Below are positions 8,603 to 16,930 of a stretch of DNA of 32,640 nt, piece by piece (the first letter of the stretch is position 1; every line of letters starts with the position of its first letter). The notes beneath the pieces are model-generated. The model was not told where the DNA came from. It was given only the letters and a program-made list of their open reading frames with translations, and searched no databases. The position numbers were made by a program, and so were the translations under genes. This DNA comes from CAYZMH01 sp964479445. GTDB taxonomy: Bacteria > Bacteroidota > Bacteroidia > Bacteroidales > GCA-2748055. Location of the stretch: positions 1 through 32,640 of the forward strand of contig CAYZMH010000030.1 in NCBI GenBank assembly GCA_964479445.1, read 5' to 3'.

Positions 8603-9307
8603 TTATCTTTTATGCAGTCCGCACTCTTTCTGCTCCTCATCTTCCCACCACCAGCGACCGGCCCTGAAGTCTTCACCGGGCTTGATGGGGCGCGTACAGG
8701 GAAGGCAGCCGATACTGGCATACCCCTTGTCGTGGAGCGAATTGTACGGAACCTGGTTTTCGTGTATATAATTCCATGTATCCTTCTCAGTCCAGTCAAT
8801 AAGCGGGTTGATCTTCACCAGCTGGTTCTGCTCATCCCACTCCACTTTCTGCGAGAAAAAACGGCTGACCGATTGATCCTTCCGGAGTCCGCAAATCCAG
8901 GCATCCATACCTTTAAATGCCCGCTTCAGGGGTTCCACCTTCCGGATCCCGCAGCATCGTTTCCGGTTTTCCACACTGTGGTAGAAGAGGTTCATTCCCT
9001 TCTCCTTCACCATCTTCTCCACCTGTTTGTAGTCGGGGAAAATAACCTCGATCTGTATCCCGTACTTCTCGTTGGTCTGATCAATCAGGTCGTAGGTCTC
9101 CTGGAACAACCTGCCGGTATCCAGGGTAAATATGCGCACCGACGGGTCGATCTGTACTACCATATCGGTGATCACCTGGTCTTCCGCCCCCATACTGGTT
9201 GAGAGTGTGATGGTATCTCCGAATTCATCCAGGAAATATCGAATTGTTTCCTGTGCAGATGCTTCACTGAGCTCCTCGTTCCACCGTGCGATCTTCTCCT
9301 TATTCAT
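8603..9307 (-). CDS. cysH: phosphoadenylyl/adenylyl-sulfate reductase (APS-reductase type CysH)
   Basis: A 234-residue assimilatory sulfonucleotide reductase, which reduces APS (or PAPS) to sulfite. Visible motifs are the PP-loop-like STSMGAED (about 36-43), LDTGRLFQETY, Cys118-Cys119 in CCGIRK, GLRKDQS, Cys201-x2-Cys204 in GCLPC, GRWWWE and the C-terminal KECGLH with catalytic Cys229. The CC...CxxC set ligates a [4Fe-4S] cluster and marks the APS-using bacterial type. I use the ATG at 9307; a TTG at 9328 is open in frame but overlaps a promoter-like element. ATP sulfurylase and sulfite reductase genes are not in the window. The nitroreductase gene follows 5 bases later. Confidence 0.93.
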   Translation of the reverse strand: MNKEKIARWNEELSEASAQETIRYFLDEFGDTITLSTSMGAEDQVITDMVVQIDPSVRIFTLDTGRLFQETYDLIDQTNEKYGIQIEVIFPDYKQVEKMVKEKGMNLFYHSVENRKRCCGIRKVEPLKRAFKGMDAWICGLRKDQSVSRFFSQKVEWDEQNQLVKINPLIDWTEKDTWNYIHENQVPYNSLHDKGYASIGCLPCTRPIKPGEDFRAGRWWWEDEEQKECGLHKR

Positions 9308-9325
9308 ACACTTGGGTTTACACGA

Positions 9326-9333
9326 CAAATATA
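9326..9333 (-). promoter_or_regulatory. -7 promoter element TATATTTG upstream of cysH
   Basis: On the minus strand TATATTTG is a full match to the Bacteroidota -7 consensus TAnnTTTG, 18 bases before the cysH ATG. I see no good -33 TTG at the usual spacing, so this rests on the -7 box alone. Confidence 0.4.
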
Positions 9334-9350
9334 CTATTTATGGACAAAAA

Positions 9351-9488
9351 TTAAGGGAGGGGTCTGGGTTTGCACAGCCATTTCTCCTTCGGGGAGTCGG
9401 CATCGCACTTTTTGCAGGTATAGCGGGGAGTGCTTCTTTTCGCTTTCTTTCTGAGTTTCTTTTTATCCTTGCAAAACTTTTTACTCAT
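9351..9488 (-). CDS. small basic four-cysteine protein (45 aa)
   Basis: An ATG at 9488 opens a 45-codon frame ending in TAA at 9351. The product is strongly basic in its first half (KKLRKKAKRS) and carries a cysteine pair in YTCKKCDADSPKEKWLC, then KPRPLP. The arrangement CxxC ... KEKxLCKP resembles short zinc-ribbon-like hypothetical proteins found across many bacteria, from memory of similar sequences. It lies between the GntR regulator and cysH on the same strand, with 46 bases to the former and 43 to the latter. Function unknown; zinc or nucleic-acid binding is a guess from composition. Confidence 0.6.
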   Translation of the reverse strand: MSKKFCKDKKKLRKKAKRSTPRYTCKKCDADSPKEKWLCKPRPLP

Positions 9489-9534
9489 CGCTCCATTCGG
9501 TTGTAGGGATTAAACAGAAGGAGGCGCGTTATGT

Positions 9535-10257
9535 TTAAAAGAAATTGAGGTACTTCTCGTAGATCTCCTGCGTACGGTCCAGGTGGTCCTTCATTACATC
9601 ATAAGCTCCCTGCTCATCCTGACGCTCCATGCAGTCCAGCAGATTCCGGTGGGACGCCAGGGTGTGCTCTTTTTCGCCCTCAATATTGGCGTAAATATAA
9701 TTGCGCATGCGAGGCAGAAGCGAGTAAATGGGCTCCATGGTAATCTGCATGATCGGATTCCGGGTCGCTTTTGTAACAAACAGGTGGAACCGGTTATCAA
9801 GATCTGACTCTTTCTGGGTGTTATCCGGATTGCACTCCTCGAACTCCTTGAGGTTCTTTCGCAGTTCAACCAGGTTTTCATCCGACCGGTTTTGAGCTGC
9901 AAGGCGGGCAATTTCCGGTTCAAAGAGGCGCCGAACCTCGATGATCTGGGTCAGGAGGTTTTTATCAAATTTCAGATCGTAATAAAGATTCAGTGAATTA
10001 ATAGCATCCTCGATATTGATATCGGATACGTACATTCCGCTTCCTTTCTGAATACGAATCAATCCGCGGGCGCTCAACCTCCTCAACGCTTCCCGGAGAG
10101 CCGTCCGGCTCACGCCAAACGAGGCGCACATTTCCCGCTCGGTGGGTAATTTTGAACCTACGGCCAGTTTTTTCTCACGGATCGCGTTCTCGATCGTGCG
10201 TTCGATTTTCTGGCTCAGTGTCTGCCGGTTTCCCAGGTTTTGAAAAATATCGTCCAT
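9535..10257 (-). CDS. GntR-family regulator, FadR/FCD subfamily
   Basis: A 240-residue transcription factor. Residues about 15-78 form the winged helix-turn-helix (KLPTEREMCASFGVSRTALR, then LRRLSARGLI and GSGMYV). The C-terminal half is an all-helical FCD ligand domain; its metal-binding residues are visible as Asp154 and His158 (LDNRFHLF), His203 (ASHRNLL) and His225 (KDHLDR). FCD regulators typically sense small carboxylates such as lactate, pyruvate or sugar acids and bind TNGTNNNACNA operators. The gene follows the D-lactate dehydrogenase gene by 99 bases and has its own promoter. A matching operator occurs three times further along the window, making this the best local candidate to bind it. 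Confidence 0.95.
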   Translation of the reverse strand: MDDIFQNLGNRQTLSQKIERTIENAIREKKLAVGSKLPTEREMCASFGVSRTALREALRRLSARGLIRIQKGSGMYVSDINIEDAINSLNLYYDLKFDKNLLTQIIEVRRLFEPEIARLAAQNRSDENLVELRKNLKEFEECNPDNTQKESDLDNRFHLFVTKATRNPIMQITMEPIYSLLPRMRNYIYANIEGEKEHTLASHRNLLDCMERQDEQGAYDVMKDHLDRTQEIYEKYLNFF

Positions 10258-10317
10258 GCTGTTTGTTACTTATCGATCAATGGTTTAATCCTTTAAAAGC
10301 TTTCAAAATAATTCGGA

Positions 10318-10350
10318 CAAAGATACATCATTTATCCCTGATCACATAAA
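10318..10350 (-). promoter_or_regulatory. promoter of the GntR/FCD regulator gene
   Basis: On the minus strand TTTA (10350-10347), 21 bases, then TATCTTTG (10325-10318) closely fits the Bacteroidota pattern TTTG-N19-21-TAnnTTTG. Transcription would start about 54 bases before the ATG at 10257. No copy of the TTGTCATACCAA operator is present here, so autoregulation through that site is not supported. Confidence 0.55.
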
Positions 10351-10356
10351 GAGTTA

Positions 10357-13182
10357 TTAACCTGTGCGGTCATCCAGCAGGTACATAATTGATTCATAGT
10401 GAATTCCGCTGTTATGAGACAGGCCGATTTCACAGGTGCGGCTGTTGGAATAGCCCTTTTGGCTGGAACCCACTGCAGGTCCTAGTTTCCGCAGTGACCA
10501 ATCGTTCAGTTCCGGGTGAGAAAAGCCCCGGTCACCGGCAAAACCGCAGCACCCCACCTCTTCGGGAAAAACAGGCCGTGAGGTGCAGGCCCCGGCCACC
10601 CTTTTGAATTTCTCCTCCAATCCCATTTTTGTACTGCTGCAGGTAATATGGAATGCCAGGGGGTCATCCAGTTTTTTCACCGGAAGGATATCCAGCAGGA
10701 AGTCATGGATAAACTCCACCGGTTCATAGAGTCTTAACCCTGGATCCATTACTTTTCGCATGCGGTGGATGCACGGACTGTTATCGCAGAGTACAGGGTA
10801 TTTACCGTTTGAGCTTGCCCGCAGCAGGGCGCCCTCCAGTTCACCGGATTTCTTATCGGCTGTTTCACGAAAACCCTTGCTCTCCCATGGCATACCACAG
10901 CAGAGATGGTTCATGTTATCCGGATAGATCACTTCATAACCGGCTTTACGCAACACACGCTCTGTTACATCAATCAATGACCTGTTATGGTTGTTGAAAC
11001 GGGCCGGTCCCATCACCTGGTTGATACAACTGGGAAAGTACACTACCCCCGGTATCCCATTCAGAGGGATCTCCTGTTGTCGCACACGCACCGTTGCAGG
11101 TCGGGGCATGTACTTTGTCCAGCGGGGAATCCCGGAAAAAGAGATGGCTCTTGCACCTCGTGCCAGGAATCCGAAAACCCGGCTGCCGAGAACTGCATGC
11201 AGCCCGCTGATGCTTCCCAGTCCGACCCGCATCGCACCCTTAACCGTCTTAAAATGCCCGGCCACCCAGTTTGAAAGAAGGTGGGACATCCTGCGATCCC
11301 GTTGCTGCTGCCTGTATTTCTTGATGTATTCGCCTGTATCGATCTCAACCGGACAGGATATCGCACACAATCCGTCCACGGCACAGGTCTGATCCCCTGC
11401 ATAGCGAAACTGCCGGTGTAGGCGTCGAACCTGCCTGGCCGTTCCGGGTTGCGAATCAAGCTTTTTGATCTCCCGCTGCACCACGATCCGTTGCCGGGCC
11501 GACAGGGTAAAACCCGTGGAGAGGCAATTGATCTCGCAGAACCCGCATTCAATGCATTTGTCGATGATCTGGTCCACCACCGGCAGCGATTTCAGTCCCT
11601 GCAGATGGGCACGGTGATCCGGGTTTACCAGGACACCCGGGTTCAGAATGTTTCCCGGATCAAATGCCTTTTTGATGCGCACCATCAGGGAATAGAGTTC
11701 CCCTCCCCATTCGTATTCAACGAAGGGGGCCATGTTGATCCCGGTTCCGTGTTCCGCTTTGAGGGAACCGTTGTATTTATCAACCACCAGGGTTACCAGC
11801 CGGTCAATCAATTGCTCATAGCGGAAGAGCTCCTCCTCCTTTTCAAAATCCTGGGAGAAGATAAAGTGCAGGTTCCCATCCAGGGCATGACCATAAATCA
11901 CTGCTTCGGTATAGCCCAACTCATCCAACAGGGAACGGATATCCTTTACAGCCGATGTCAGGTATTCCAGTCTGACAGCCACATCTTCAATGATCACCGA
12001 TGTCCCCGGGGGCCTCATACCACCCACCGAGGGAAAAACTCCTTTGCGGATCTTCCAGATCTCCTGGATCTCCCGGGGATCCCTGGTGAGATCAAATTCA
12101 CGCACCAGGAGAATCTCTTCCAGCGCCTCCCGGGTTTGGGCAATCAGAGTATCCATCTCTTTCTCACCGGCCGCTTCCAGGTCGATCAGCAACGCGGCCA
12201 CACGGTCATCAAACTCCTTTATGAAACCGGGGATCCCGGGTTTATCCTCCACCGACCGCAAAGCCTGCCGGTCCATCAGCTCAATAGCCGATACCCCTGC
12301 ACTTTTCAGCACAGGCACTGCTTCACATGCAGCCTCCATGGTGTCAAAATAGAGCAGGGAGCTGGCTCTTTCCCGGGTTAAGGGAACCGTACGGAAGGTA
12401 GCCTCCGAAATAAAGGCCAGGGTCCCTTCCGACCCTACCATCAGGTGAAGCAGGATGTCAAACGGATCATCATAGTCAAGGAACGCATTCAATGCATAAC
12501 CCGTGGTATTCTTGATTGCATATTTCTCCCTGATAAAGGAGTGATGTTCGGGATTGGCCCGAATGAAATCTCTCACAGAAGTCAATTCCTGAAGGAGCGA
12601 TCCGTGTGTTTTTTCAAATTCCCTTCGGCTTGCGGGATTGGCTGTATCCAGTATGGCTCCGTTGCACATGAGAATGCGTGCCGATTGTATGGTTGCATAG
12701 CTGTTGGCATGGGTTCCGCAACTCATACCGCTGGCGTTATTGGCAATGATCCCACCCACCATGGCAGAATTGATGGATGCAGGATCTGGTCCGAATTGCC
12801 GGTTAAAGCGTTTAAGCCGCTGATTAAGACGGCTTCCTGTAATGCCGGGACGGGTACGAACCAGTTCACCCTCCTCCAGGATTTCTGTCCTCTCCCAACG
12901 GTCACCTGCAGCCAGCAACAGCACCGAATCGGTAACCGACTGGCCCGACAGACTGGTCCCGGCAGCTCTGAATGTCAGGGGAATTCCCAGCGTATTCAGC
13001 TGCTGCAATATATCCGAAACCTCAGCCTCGGTATCCGGTCTGATCACGACCCCAGGTTGTTTTGCATAGCATCCGGCATCAGCCCCGAAAGCTATCCGCC
13101 AGATATCCCCGGTGATTACCCGGTCATCTCCCAACACCTTCCGGGCCTTACGCAGAAATAGTTGCCACTTATTCTTGCTCAT
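10357..13182 (-). CDS. FAD- and [4Fe-4S]-containing D-lactate dehydrogenase (Dld-II type) or related D-2-hydroxyacid dehydrogenase
   Basis: A 941-residue fusion of a GlcD-like flavin part and a GlcF-like iron-sulfur part. The FAD-binding domain (PF01565) is at the N-terminus (VVIRPDTEAEV, then LTFRAAGTSLSGQSVTDSV), followed by the oxidase C-terminal domain to about 530. Two cluster motifs follow: CIECGFCEINC near 541-551 and CAVDGLCAISCP near 599. The C-terminal part has two cysteine-rich CCG repeats (CCGMPWESKG about 760, CCGFAGDRGF about 879). Length and order match Shewanella-type Dld-II and E. coli YdiJ, so D-lactate or D-2-hydroxyglutarate are both possible substrates; electrons likely go to quinone at the inner membrane. 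The adjacent FCD regulator and the shared upstream operator with namZ favour D-lactate. It diverges from namZ. Confidence 0.88.
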   Translation of the reverse strand: MSKNKWQLFLRKARKVLGDDRVITGDIWRIAFGADAGCYAKQPGVVIRPDTEAEVSDILQQLNTLGIPLTFRAAGTSLSGQSVTDSVLLLAAGDRWERTEILEEGELVRTRPGITGSRLNQRLKRFNRQFGPDPASINSAMVGGIIANNASGMSCGTHANSYATIQSARILMCNGAILDTANPASRREFEKTHGSLLQELTSVRDFIRANPEHHSFIREKYAIKNTTGYALNAFLDYDDPFDILLHLMVGSEGTLAFISEATFRTVPLTRERASSLLYFDTMEAACEAVPVLKSAGVSAIELMDRQALRSVEDKPGIPGFIKEFDDRVAALLIDLEAAGEKEMDTLIAQTREALEEILLVREFDLTRDPREIQEIWKIRKGVFPSVGGMRPPGTSVIIEDVAVRLEYLTSAVKDIRSLLDELGYTEAVIYGHALDGNLHFIFSQDFEKEEELFRYEQLIDRLVTLVVDKYNGSLKAEHGTGINMAPFVEYEWGGELYSLMVRIKKAFDPGNILNPGVLVNPDHRAHLQGLKSLPVVDQIIDKCIECGFCEINCLSTGFTLSARQRIVVQREIKKLDSQPGTARQVRRLHRQFRYAGDQTCAVDGLCAISCPVEIDTGEYIKKYRQQQRDRRMSHLLSNWVAGHFKTVKGAMRVGLGSISGLHAVLGSRVFGFLARGARAISFSGIPRWTKYMPRPATVRVRQQEIPLNGIPGVVYFPSCINQVMGPARFNNHNRSLIDVTERVLRKAGYEVIYPDNMNHLCCGMPWESKGFRETADKKSGELEGALLRASSNGKYPVLCDNSPCIHRMRKVMDPGLRLYEPVEFIHDFLLDILPVKKLDDPLAFHITCSSTKMGLEEKFKRVAGACTSRPVFPEEVGCCGFAGDRGFSHPELNDWSLRKLGPAVGSSQKGYSNSRTCEIGLSHNSGIHYESIMYLLDDRTG

Positions 13183-13205
13183 GATCTCATTTGCTTATAA
13201 AACGG

Positions 13206-13217
13206 TTGGTATGACAT
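13206..13217. promoter_or_regulatory. FCD/GntR operator-like site 1 (dld-namZ intergenic)
   Basis: TTGGTATGACAT lies in the 96-base gap between the divergent D-lactate dehydrogenase and namZ genes. Its reverse complement contains TGTCATACCAA, the same 11 bases as sites at 23613 and 25485. It matches 10 of 11 positions of the FadR-family consensus TNGTNNNACNA. A weak -7-like TACCTTTT follows on the plus strand at 13222, so binding could control namZ, the dehydrogenase or both. Confidence 0.6.
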
Positions 13218-13278
13218 AATATACCTTTTAAATTTACAGATATTATTTAATTTTACCGGCATCTGAAAACATCGTAAT

Positions 13279-14550
13279 ATGAAGACACTATATGTTCCCC
13301 TCGCCTTCCTTTTTGCCCTTATTAACTGCAACCCTTCTCCTTCTTCCGCGCAGGACCAACCGGTCAGAGATAATATCCCGAAAGTTAAAACCGGACTGGA
13401 GGTCATACAACATACAGGATTCCGTATCCTGGAGGATAAGCGAATCGGACTGGTTACCAATCCCACCGGAGTAAACAGCCGACTGGAATCCACCGTTGAC
13501 ATTCTGCATGAGGCAGAGAATGTGGAACTCGTTGCCCTTTTTGGTCCGGAACACGGCGTACGAGGCAACTTCTCCGCAGGCGATCACGTGGAAAACCAGC
13601 GGGATGAAAAAACGGGGTTGCCCGTCTTCTCACTCTACGGGGCCAATCGCAAACCTGATGCAGACGCCCTGGATCGTGTAGATGCCCTGGTCTATGACAT
13701 TCAGGATATCGGGGTACGCTCCTACACCTATATCAGTACCATGGGTTTGGTAATGGAGGCAGCTGCCGGGGCCGGTAAGGAGGTGATCATCCTGGACCGT
13801 CCCAATCCCCTGGGAGGAGAACGGGTGGAGGGTCCGATGGTGGAAGAGGGATTCCGCTCCTTTATCAGCCAGTACAATATCCCGTATGTTTACGGACTCA
13901 CCTGCGGTGAACTGGCCCTGTTCCTGAATGGCGAAAAGATGCTGGAAAACGCTGTGCAATGCTCCCTTGAAGTTGTAAAGATGGAGGGGTGGCAGAGGGA
14001 GATGACCTTTAAGGAGACCGGGTTGCCCTGGGTTCCCACCTCACCTCACATTCCTAATGCCCAGACCGCTTTCTATTATGCCTGTACCGGCATCATCGGG
14101 GAGATCGATCCCAATATGATCGGGATCGGATACACCCTGCCCTTTCAAACCCTCGCCGGCGAAGAGCTGGATGCAGAAAAACTGGCAGATGCCATGAACG
14201 CGCTGAACCTGGAGGGAGTCCTTTTTCGTCCGATCTATTTCAAACCCTACTACAAGGAAAAAACAGGGCATGAACTGCGCGGTGTACAGATCCATCTTAC
14301 CGATCCATCCACCGCACCCCTTACCGAAATCCAGTTCTGCTTTCTGCAGGAGGCCCGCAAACTGCATCCCGGATTTACTTTTTTCCGGGGTAAGGAACAC
14401 CGCTACCGCATGTTTGACCTGGGTTGCGGATCCGACAGCCTGCGCAGGTCGATGATGCGTGACTTCCGGTTTGAACCCCTTCGCTCCTACTGGAACGGGG
14501 CCGCAGATGCTTTCAAAGAACGTTCAGGTTCCTATTACCTGTATCCATAA
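13279..14550 (+). CDS. namZ: exo-beta-N-acetylmuramidase NamZ-like (GH171, DUF1343)
   Basis: A 423-residue secreted protein of the DUF1343 family, now GH171, whose characterised members (Bacillus YbbC/NamZ, Tannerella NamZ) release MurNAc from the non-reducing end of peptide-free peptidoglycan glycans. Family signatures are GLVTNPTGVN, LFGPEHGVRG, DIQDIGVRSYTYISTM, LDRPNPLGG, GLTCGELA and PWVPTSPHIPN. The N-terminus is an export signal (MKTLYVPLAFLFALINC); Cys17 is in a poor lipobox, so either lipoprotein or signal-peptidase-I processing near SSAQ is possible. It converges with the NagB/PIG-L gene, separated by 14 bases, and diverges from the D-lactate dehydrogenase gene across operator-like site 1. 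Confidence 0.9.
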   Translation: MKTLYVPLAFLFALINCNPSPSSAQDQPVRDNIPKVKTGLEVIQHTGFRILEDKRIGLVTNPTGVNSRLESTVDILHEAENVELVALFGPEHGVRGNFSAGDHVENQRDEKTGLPVFSLYGANRKPDADALDRVDALVYDIQDIGVRSYTYISTMGLVMEAAAGAGKEVIILDRPNPLGGERVEGPMVEEGFRSFISQYNIPYVYGLTCGELALFLNGEKMLENAVQCSLEVVKMEGWQREMTFKETGLPWVPTSPHIPNAQTAFYYACTGIIGEIDPNMIGIGYTLPFQTLAGEELDAEKLADAMNALNLEGVLFRPIYFKPYYKEKTGHELRGVQIHLTDPSTAPLTEIQFCFLQEARKLHPGFTFFRGKEHRYRMFDLGCGSDSLRRSMMRDFRFEPLRSYWNGAADAFKERSGSYYLYP

Positions 14551-14564
14551 TCAGGTATAATCGT

Positions 14565-16886
14565 TCAGTTGATCACTCCTTCCATGGTCTTTTCCAGTTC
14601 ACGTGCATGGCGCAGGAACTCATCCATTCCCATCTCCTTGTAAAAGAGCATTCCATGCGTTGTGCGGATCCGGGGACTTTCATTCTGGTAGAAATAATCT
14701 TTCCCGAGCACTAACTGGATATCCTTCAATTGCTCCACCCAGATGCGGATGGCCAGTTCAGAGAATTTACCATCGTAGAGGTAGCTGGGAAAAGAGGCAT
14801 CCACCTGGCTGATATAGCAGTTTGTGAAGGCATTATCCATCACCGCCATGGCATTCAGTGAAACGGGTACCATCACATTGGCATCTGCAGGGTGAAACCG
14901 GAACCAGACATTCCGGTATCCCCAGATCCGCAGTTCAGAGAGGTCCTCCTCCTTGCCCCAGAGCCGAATGGCCTCGGCAATGGCCTGCAGCACCTTGTAG
15001 TGGGTGTCCGGACCGCTCCCCTCGGGGTCAAAAGCCAGGCTGATCACGGTGGGTTTCAACTCCCGCAGCTGTTCAAGGATGGGAGCCACATCCCTTTCCC
15101 GGCTGGGCTGTTCTGTGAAGATATCCCCGGTGTAAAAACCGAGCCGCAGGTGATGCACATTTTTCACCTGGTATCCAAAATGGGCCCATACCAGTTCCTC
15201 TTCAAACTCACGGATCATTCCTTTCAAGCGTTGTATATCCGGCGGGTTTTTCTCCCCGTCATAGCTGTTTCGCAGGGTGGAGAGGATATCGTCAATCTTG
15301 TTCCGCAGATCATTCTTGCTTTTTACCCGGTAAATATCCACGATGGCCCTAACCACGCGGTGACACAACCCGCGCCTGCGCTCATGGGGTTCTCCTGATG
15401 CTACCCTGGTCAGGTAGTGATACACATCCTTATCCCACTTGTACCGGTAGCCGCTTTCAAAGAAGTCGGGGTAATTGACCATCTGGATCTGTCCCTCCTG
15501 CAAAAACTGTTTCGTTTCGGAAAGGACACCCAGAACAAAGGAGTTGGTCACCGCTGTAAATCCCGAAGTGAGCACCGAGAAATGGGCATCGTTGGTCTCG
15601 TTTCTTGACAACCGGTGCACATGGGGAAGGATCCCCAGCAATATATCATCGTGGTGGGGACCTGTATGATAGAACATCTGGTCCTTTTCCCCCCTGCACC
15701 CCTTTTCAAGTCTTTCAGTGATGCTCTTTATCACCTGCTCCACTGTATCCAGTCCCAGGTCGGGTATCATGCGGCAGTAAGTATCCTCTTTGAGATCCTC
15801 CAGGGTCAGGTGGTGGGCATATTTATTCAGTCTCTTGCACAGTTCCATCACCGCTCGTTCGGTTTTCTCATGAGTCCATTCCCCTGTTTTATAGTACTGC
15901 ATTACGGAATCATCCAATTTGACCCCTGCCCCGCTTGTGATATAAAACCTGCTGTTTTTCAGTTTACCCAGCACGGTTGCGGGGTATTCATTATTCGGTT
16001 CTTGCTGAAGGGCATCGCGGATCACATCGGCTTTGGCTTCGCCGGCAGCAAAGACAATAGCTACGGCATCCGGATTATATACAATGGTCTCCAGGCCGAT
16101 GGTTATGACCAACCGGTTTTTAGATATCTCTATACCGCCCAGATCCCCTGCCGCCTGGGCCTGGGTTTCAAAATTGGTAGGCGTAAGCCGGGTAGTGGAG
16201 TAAAGATCGGATCCCCTGGTATTGAATGCGATATGACCATCCGGACCAATTCCTCCCAGGAAGAACCCGATTCCCCCTTTATCCCTGACCGCCTTTTCGT
16301 ATTCGATGCACCAGTTATCGATCATGAAAATCGATTTCTGCTGCGCCCATTCCACGGAGTTCCTGGCCTCCCTGTAACGCAGGGAGAGGTCGATGGTATT
16401 ATCGGGAAACACTTCCGAAAAGTGCATATTGTTATATAAGGGGATCTTATCGCTGTTGATAAGCAGGGCATTATCGGGATTCAAGCCGAATTCTTTGATA
16501 TAGTAATTATACACATAATGGTAGAAACTATTATGCTGCTTCGAGCTGATGGGGTAAAACTCATCGATCTGCACAAAGGATAGTTCGCTCAGGTCGGGTT
16601 TCCTGGTTTTTGCCAGGCCATACTCCTTTCGGAATCCCATCACCTTTTTGCTGTCCCAGTTATCCAGCATGAATTTAGTCCACTTGATAAAGAATTCCGG
16701 GGTTTTCCCTGTCGGCAGGCTGATGGTTCCGCGCGGGTTTTCACTTACCCATTCAAGGAAACGCAGGGCCGTAAAAAAACCCAGCTTGGGGAAATTATCC
16801 ACGATGATATAGGGAATCCGGGTTGTCATGCGGTCCTGTCCGGACAGCTCGTAAAACCGTTGTTCAACTTTCGATTCAAATTTCAT
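14565..16886 (-). CDS. nagB: glucosamine-6-phosphate deaminase fused to PIG-L-like deacetylase domain
   Basis: A 773-residue cytoplasmic protein. The N-terminal ~340 residues are NagB-like: LPTGKTPEFF, the catalytic-Asp segment QIDEFYPI (about 103) and FFLGGIGPDGHIAFN (about 207-221). NagB converts glucosamine-6-phosphate to fructose-6-phosphate and ammonia. From about residue 400 a second domain carries GPHHDDILLG, the PIG-L/LmbE metal motif (usually HPDDE), and a later DTHYKV that may supply the third metal ligand. Such fusions occur in other Bacteroidota. PIG-L enzymes remove N-acetyl groups from GlcNAc-type sugars, so the fusion could combine NagA-like and NagB steps; that is inference. 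It is the last gene of the operon, 44 bases after the AmpG-like gene. Confidence 0.88.
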   Translation of the reverse strand: MKFESKVEQRFYELSGQDRMTTRIPYIIVDNFPKLGFFTALRFLEWVSENPRGTISLPTGKTPEFFIKWTKFMLDNWDSKKVMGFRKEYGLAKTRKPDLSELSFVQIDEFYPISSKQHNSFYHYVYNYYIKEFGLNPDNALLINSDKIPLYNNMHFSEVFPDNTIDLSLRYREARNSVEWAQQKSIFMIDNWCIEYEKAVRDKGGIGFFLGGIGPDGHIAFNTRGSDLYSTTRLTPTNFETQAQAAGDLGGIEISKNRLVITIGLETIVYNPDAVAIVFAAGEAKADVIRDALQQEPNNEYPATVLGKLKNSRFYITSGAGVKLDDSVMQYYKTGEWTHEKTERAVMELCKRLNKYAHHLTLEDLKEDTYCRMIPDLGLDTVEQVIKSITERLEKGCRGEKDQMFYHTGPHHDDILLGILPHVHRLSRNETNDAHFSVLTSGFTAVTNSFVLGVLSETKQFLQEGQIQMVNYPDFFESGYRYKWDKDVYHYLTRVASGEPHERRRGLCHRVVRAIVDIYRVKSKNDLRNKIDDILSTLRNSYDGEKNPPDIQRLKGMIREFEEELVWAHFGYQVKNVHHLRLGFYTGDIFTEQPSRERDVAPILEQLRELKPTVISLAFDPEGSGPDTHYKVLQAIAEAIRLWGKEEDLSELRIWGYRNVWFRFHPADANVMVPVSLNAMAVMDNAFTNCYISQVDASFPSYLYDGKFSELAIRIWVEQLKDIQLVLGKDYFYQNESPRIRTTHGMLFYKEMGMDEFLRHARELEKTMEGVIN

Positions 16887-16930
16887 GGTAGCTTGCTATT
16901 TTATAAATACTTGTTATGTATTAAAAAGGG

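Noticed and set aside
9308..9328. TTG start extending CysH by seven residues
   Set aside because: The extension is not part of the family's conserved N-terminus and overlaps a full -7 promoter match; the ATG at 9307 is preferred.
11449..12381. 310-codon open frame on the plus strand
   Set aside because: Antisense to the conserved FAD and Fe-S regions of the D-lactate dehydrogenase; no motif of its own.
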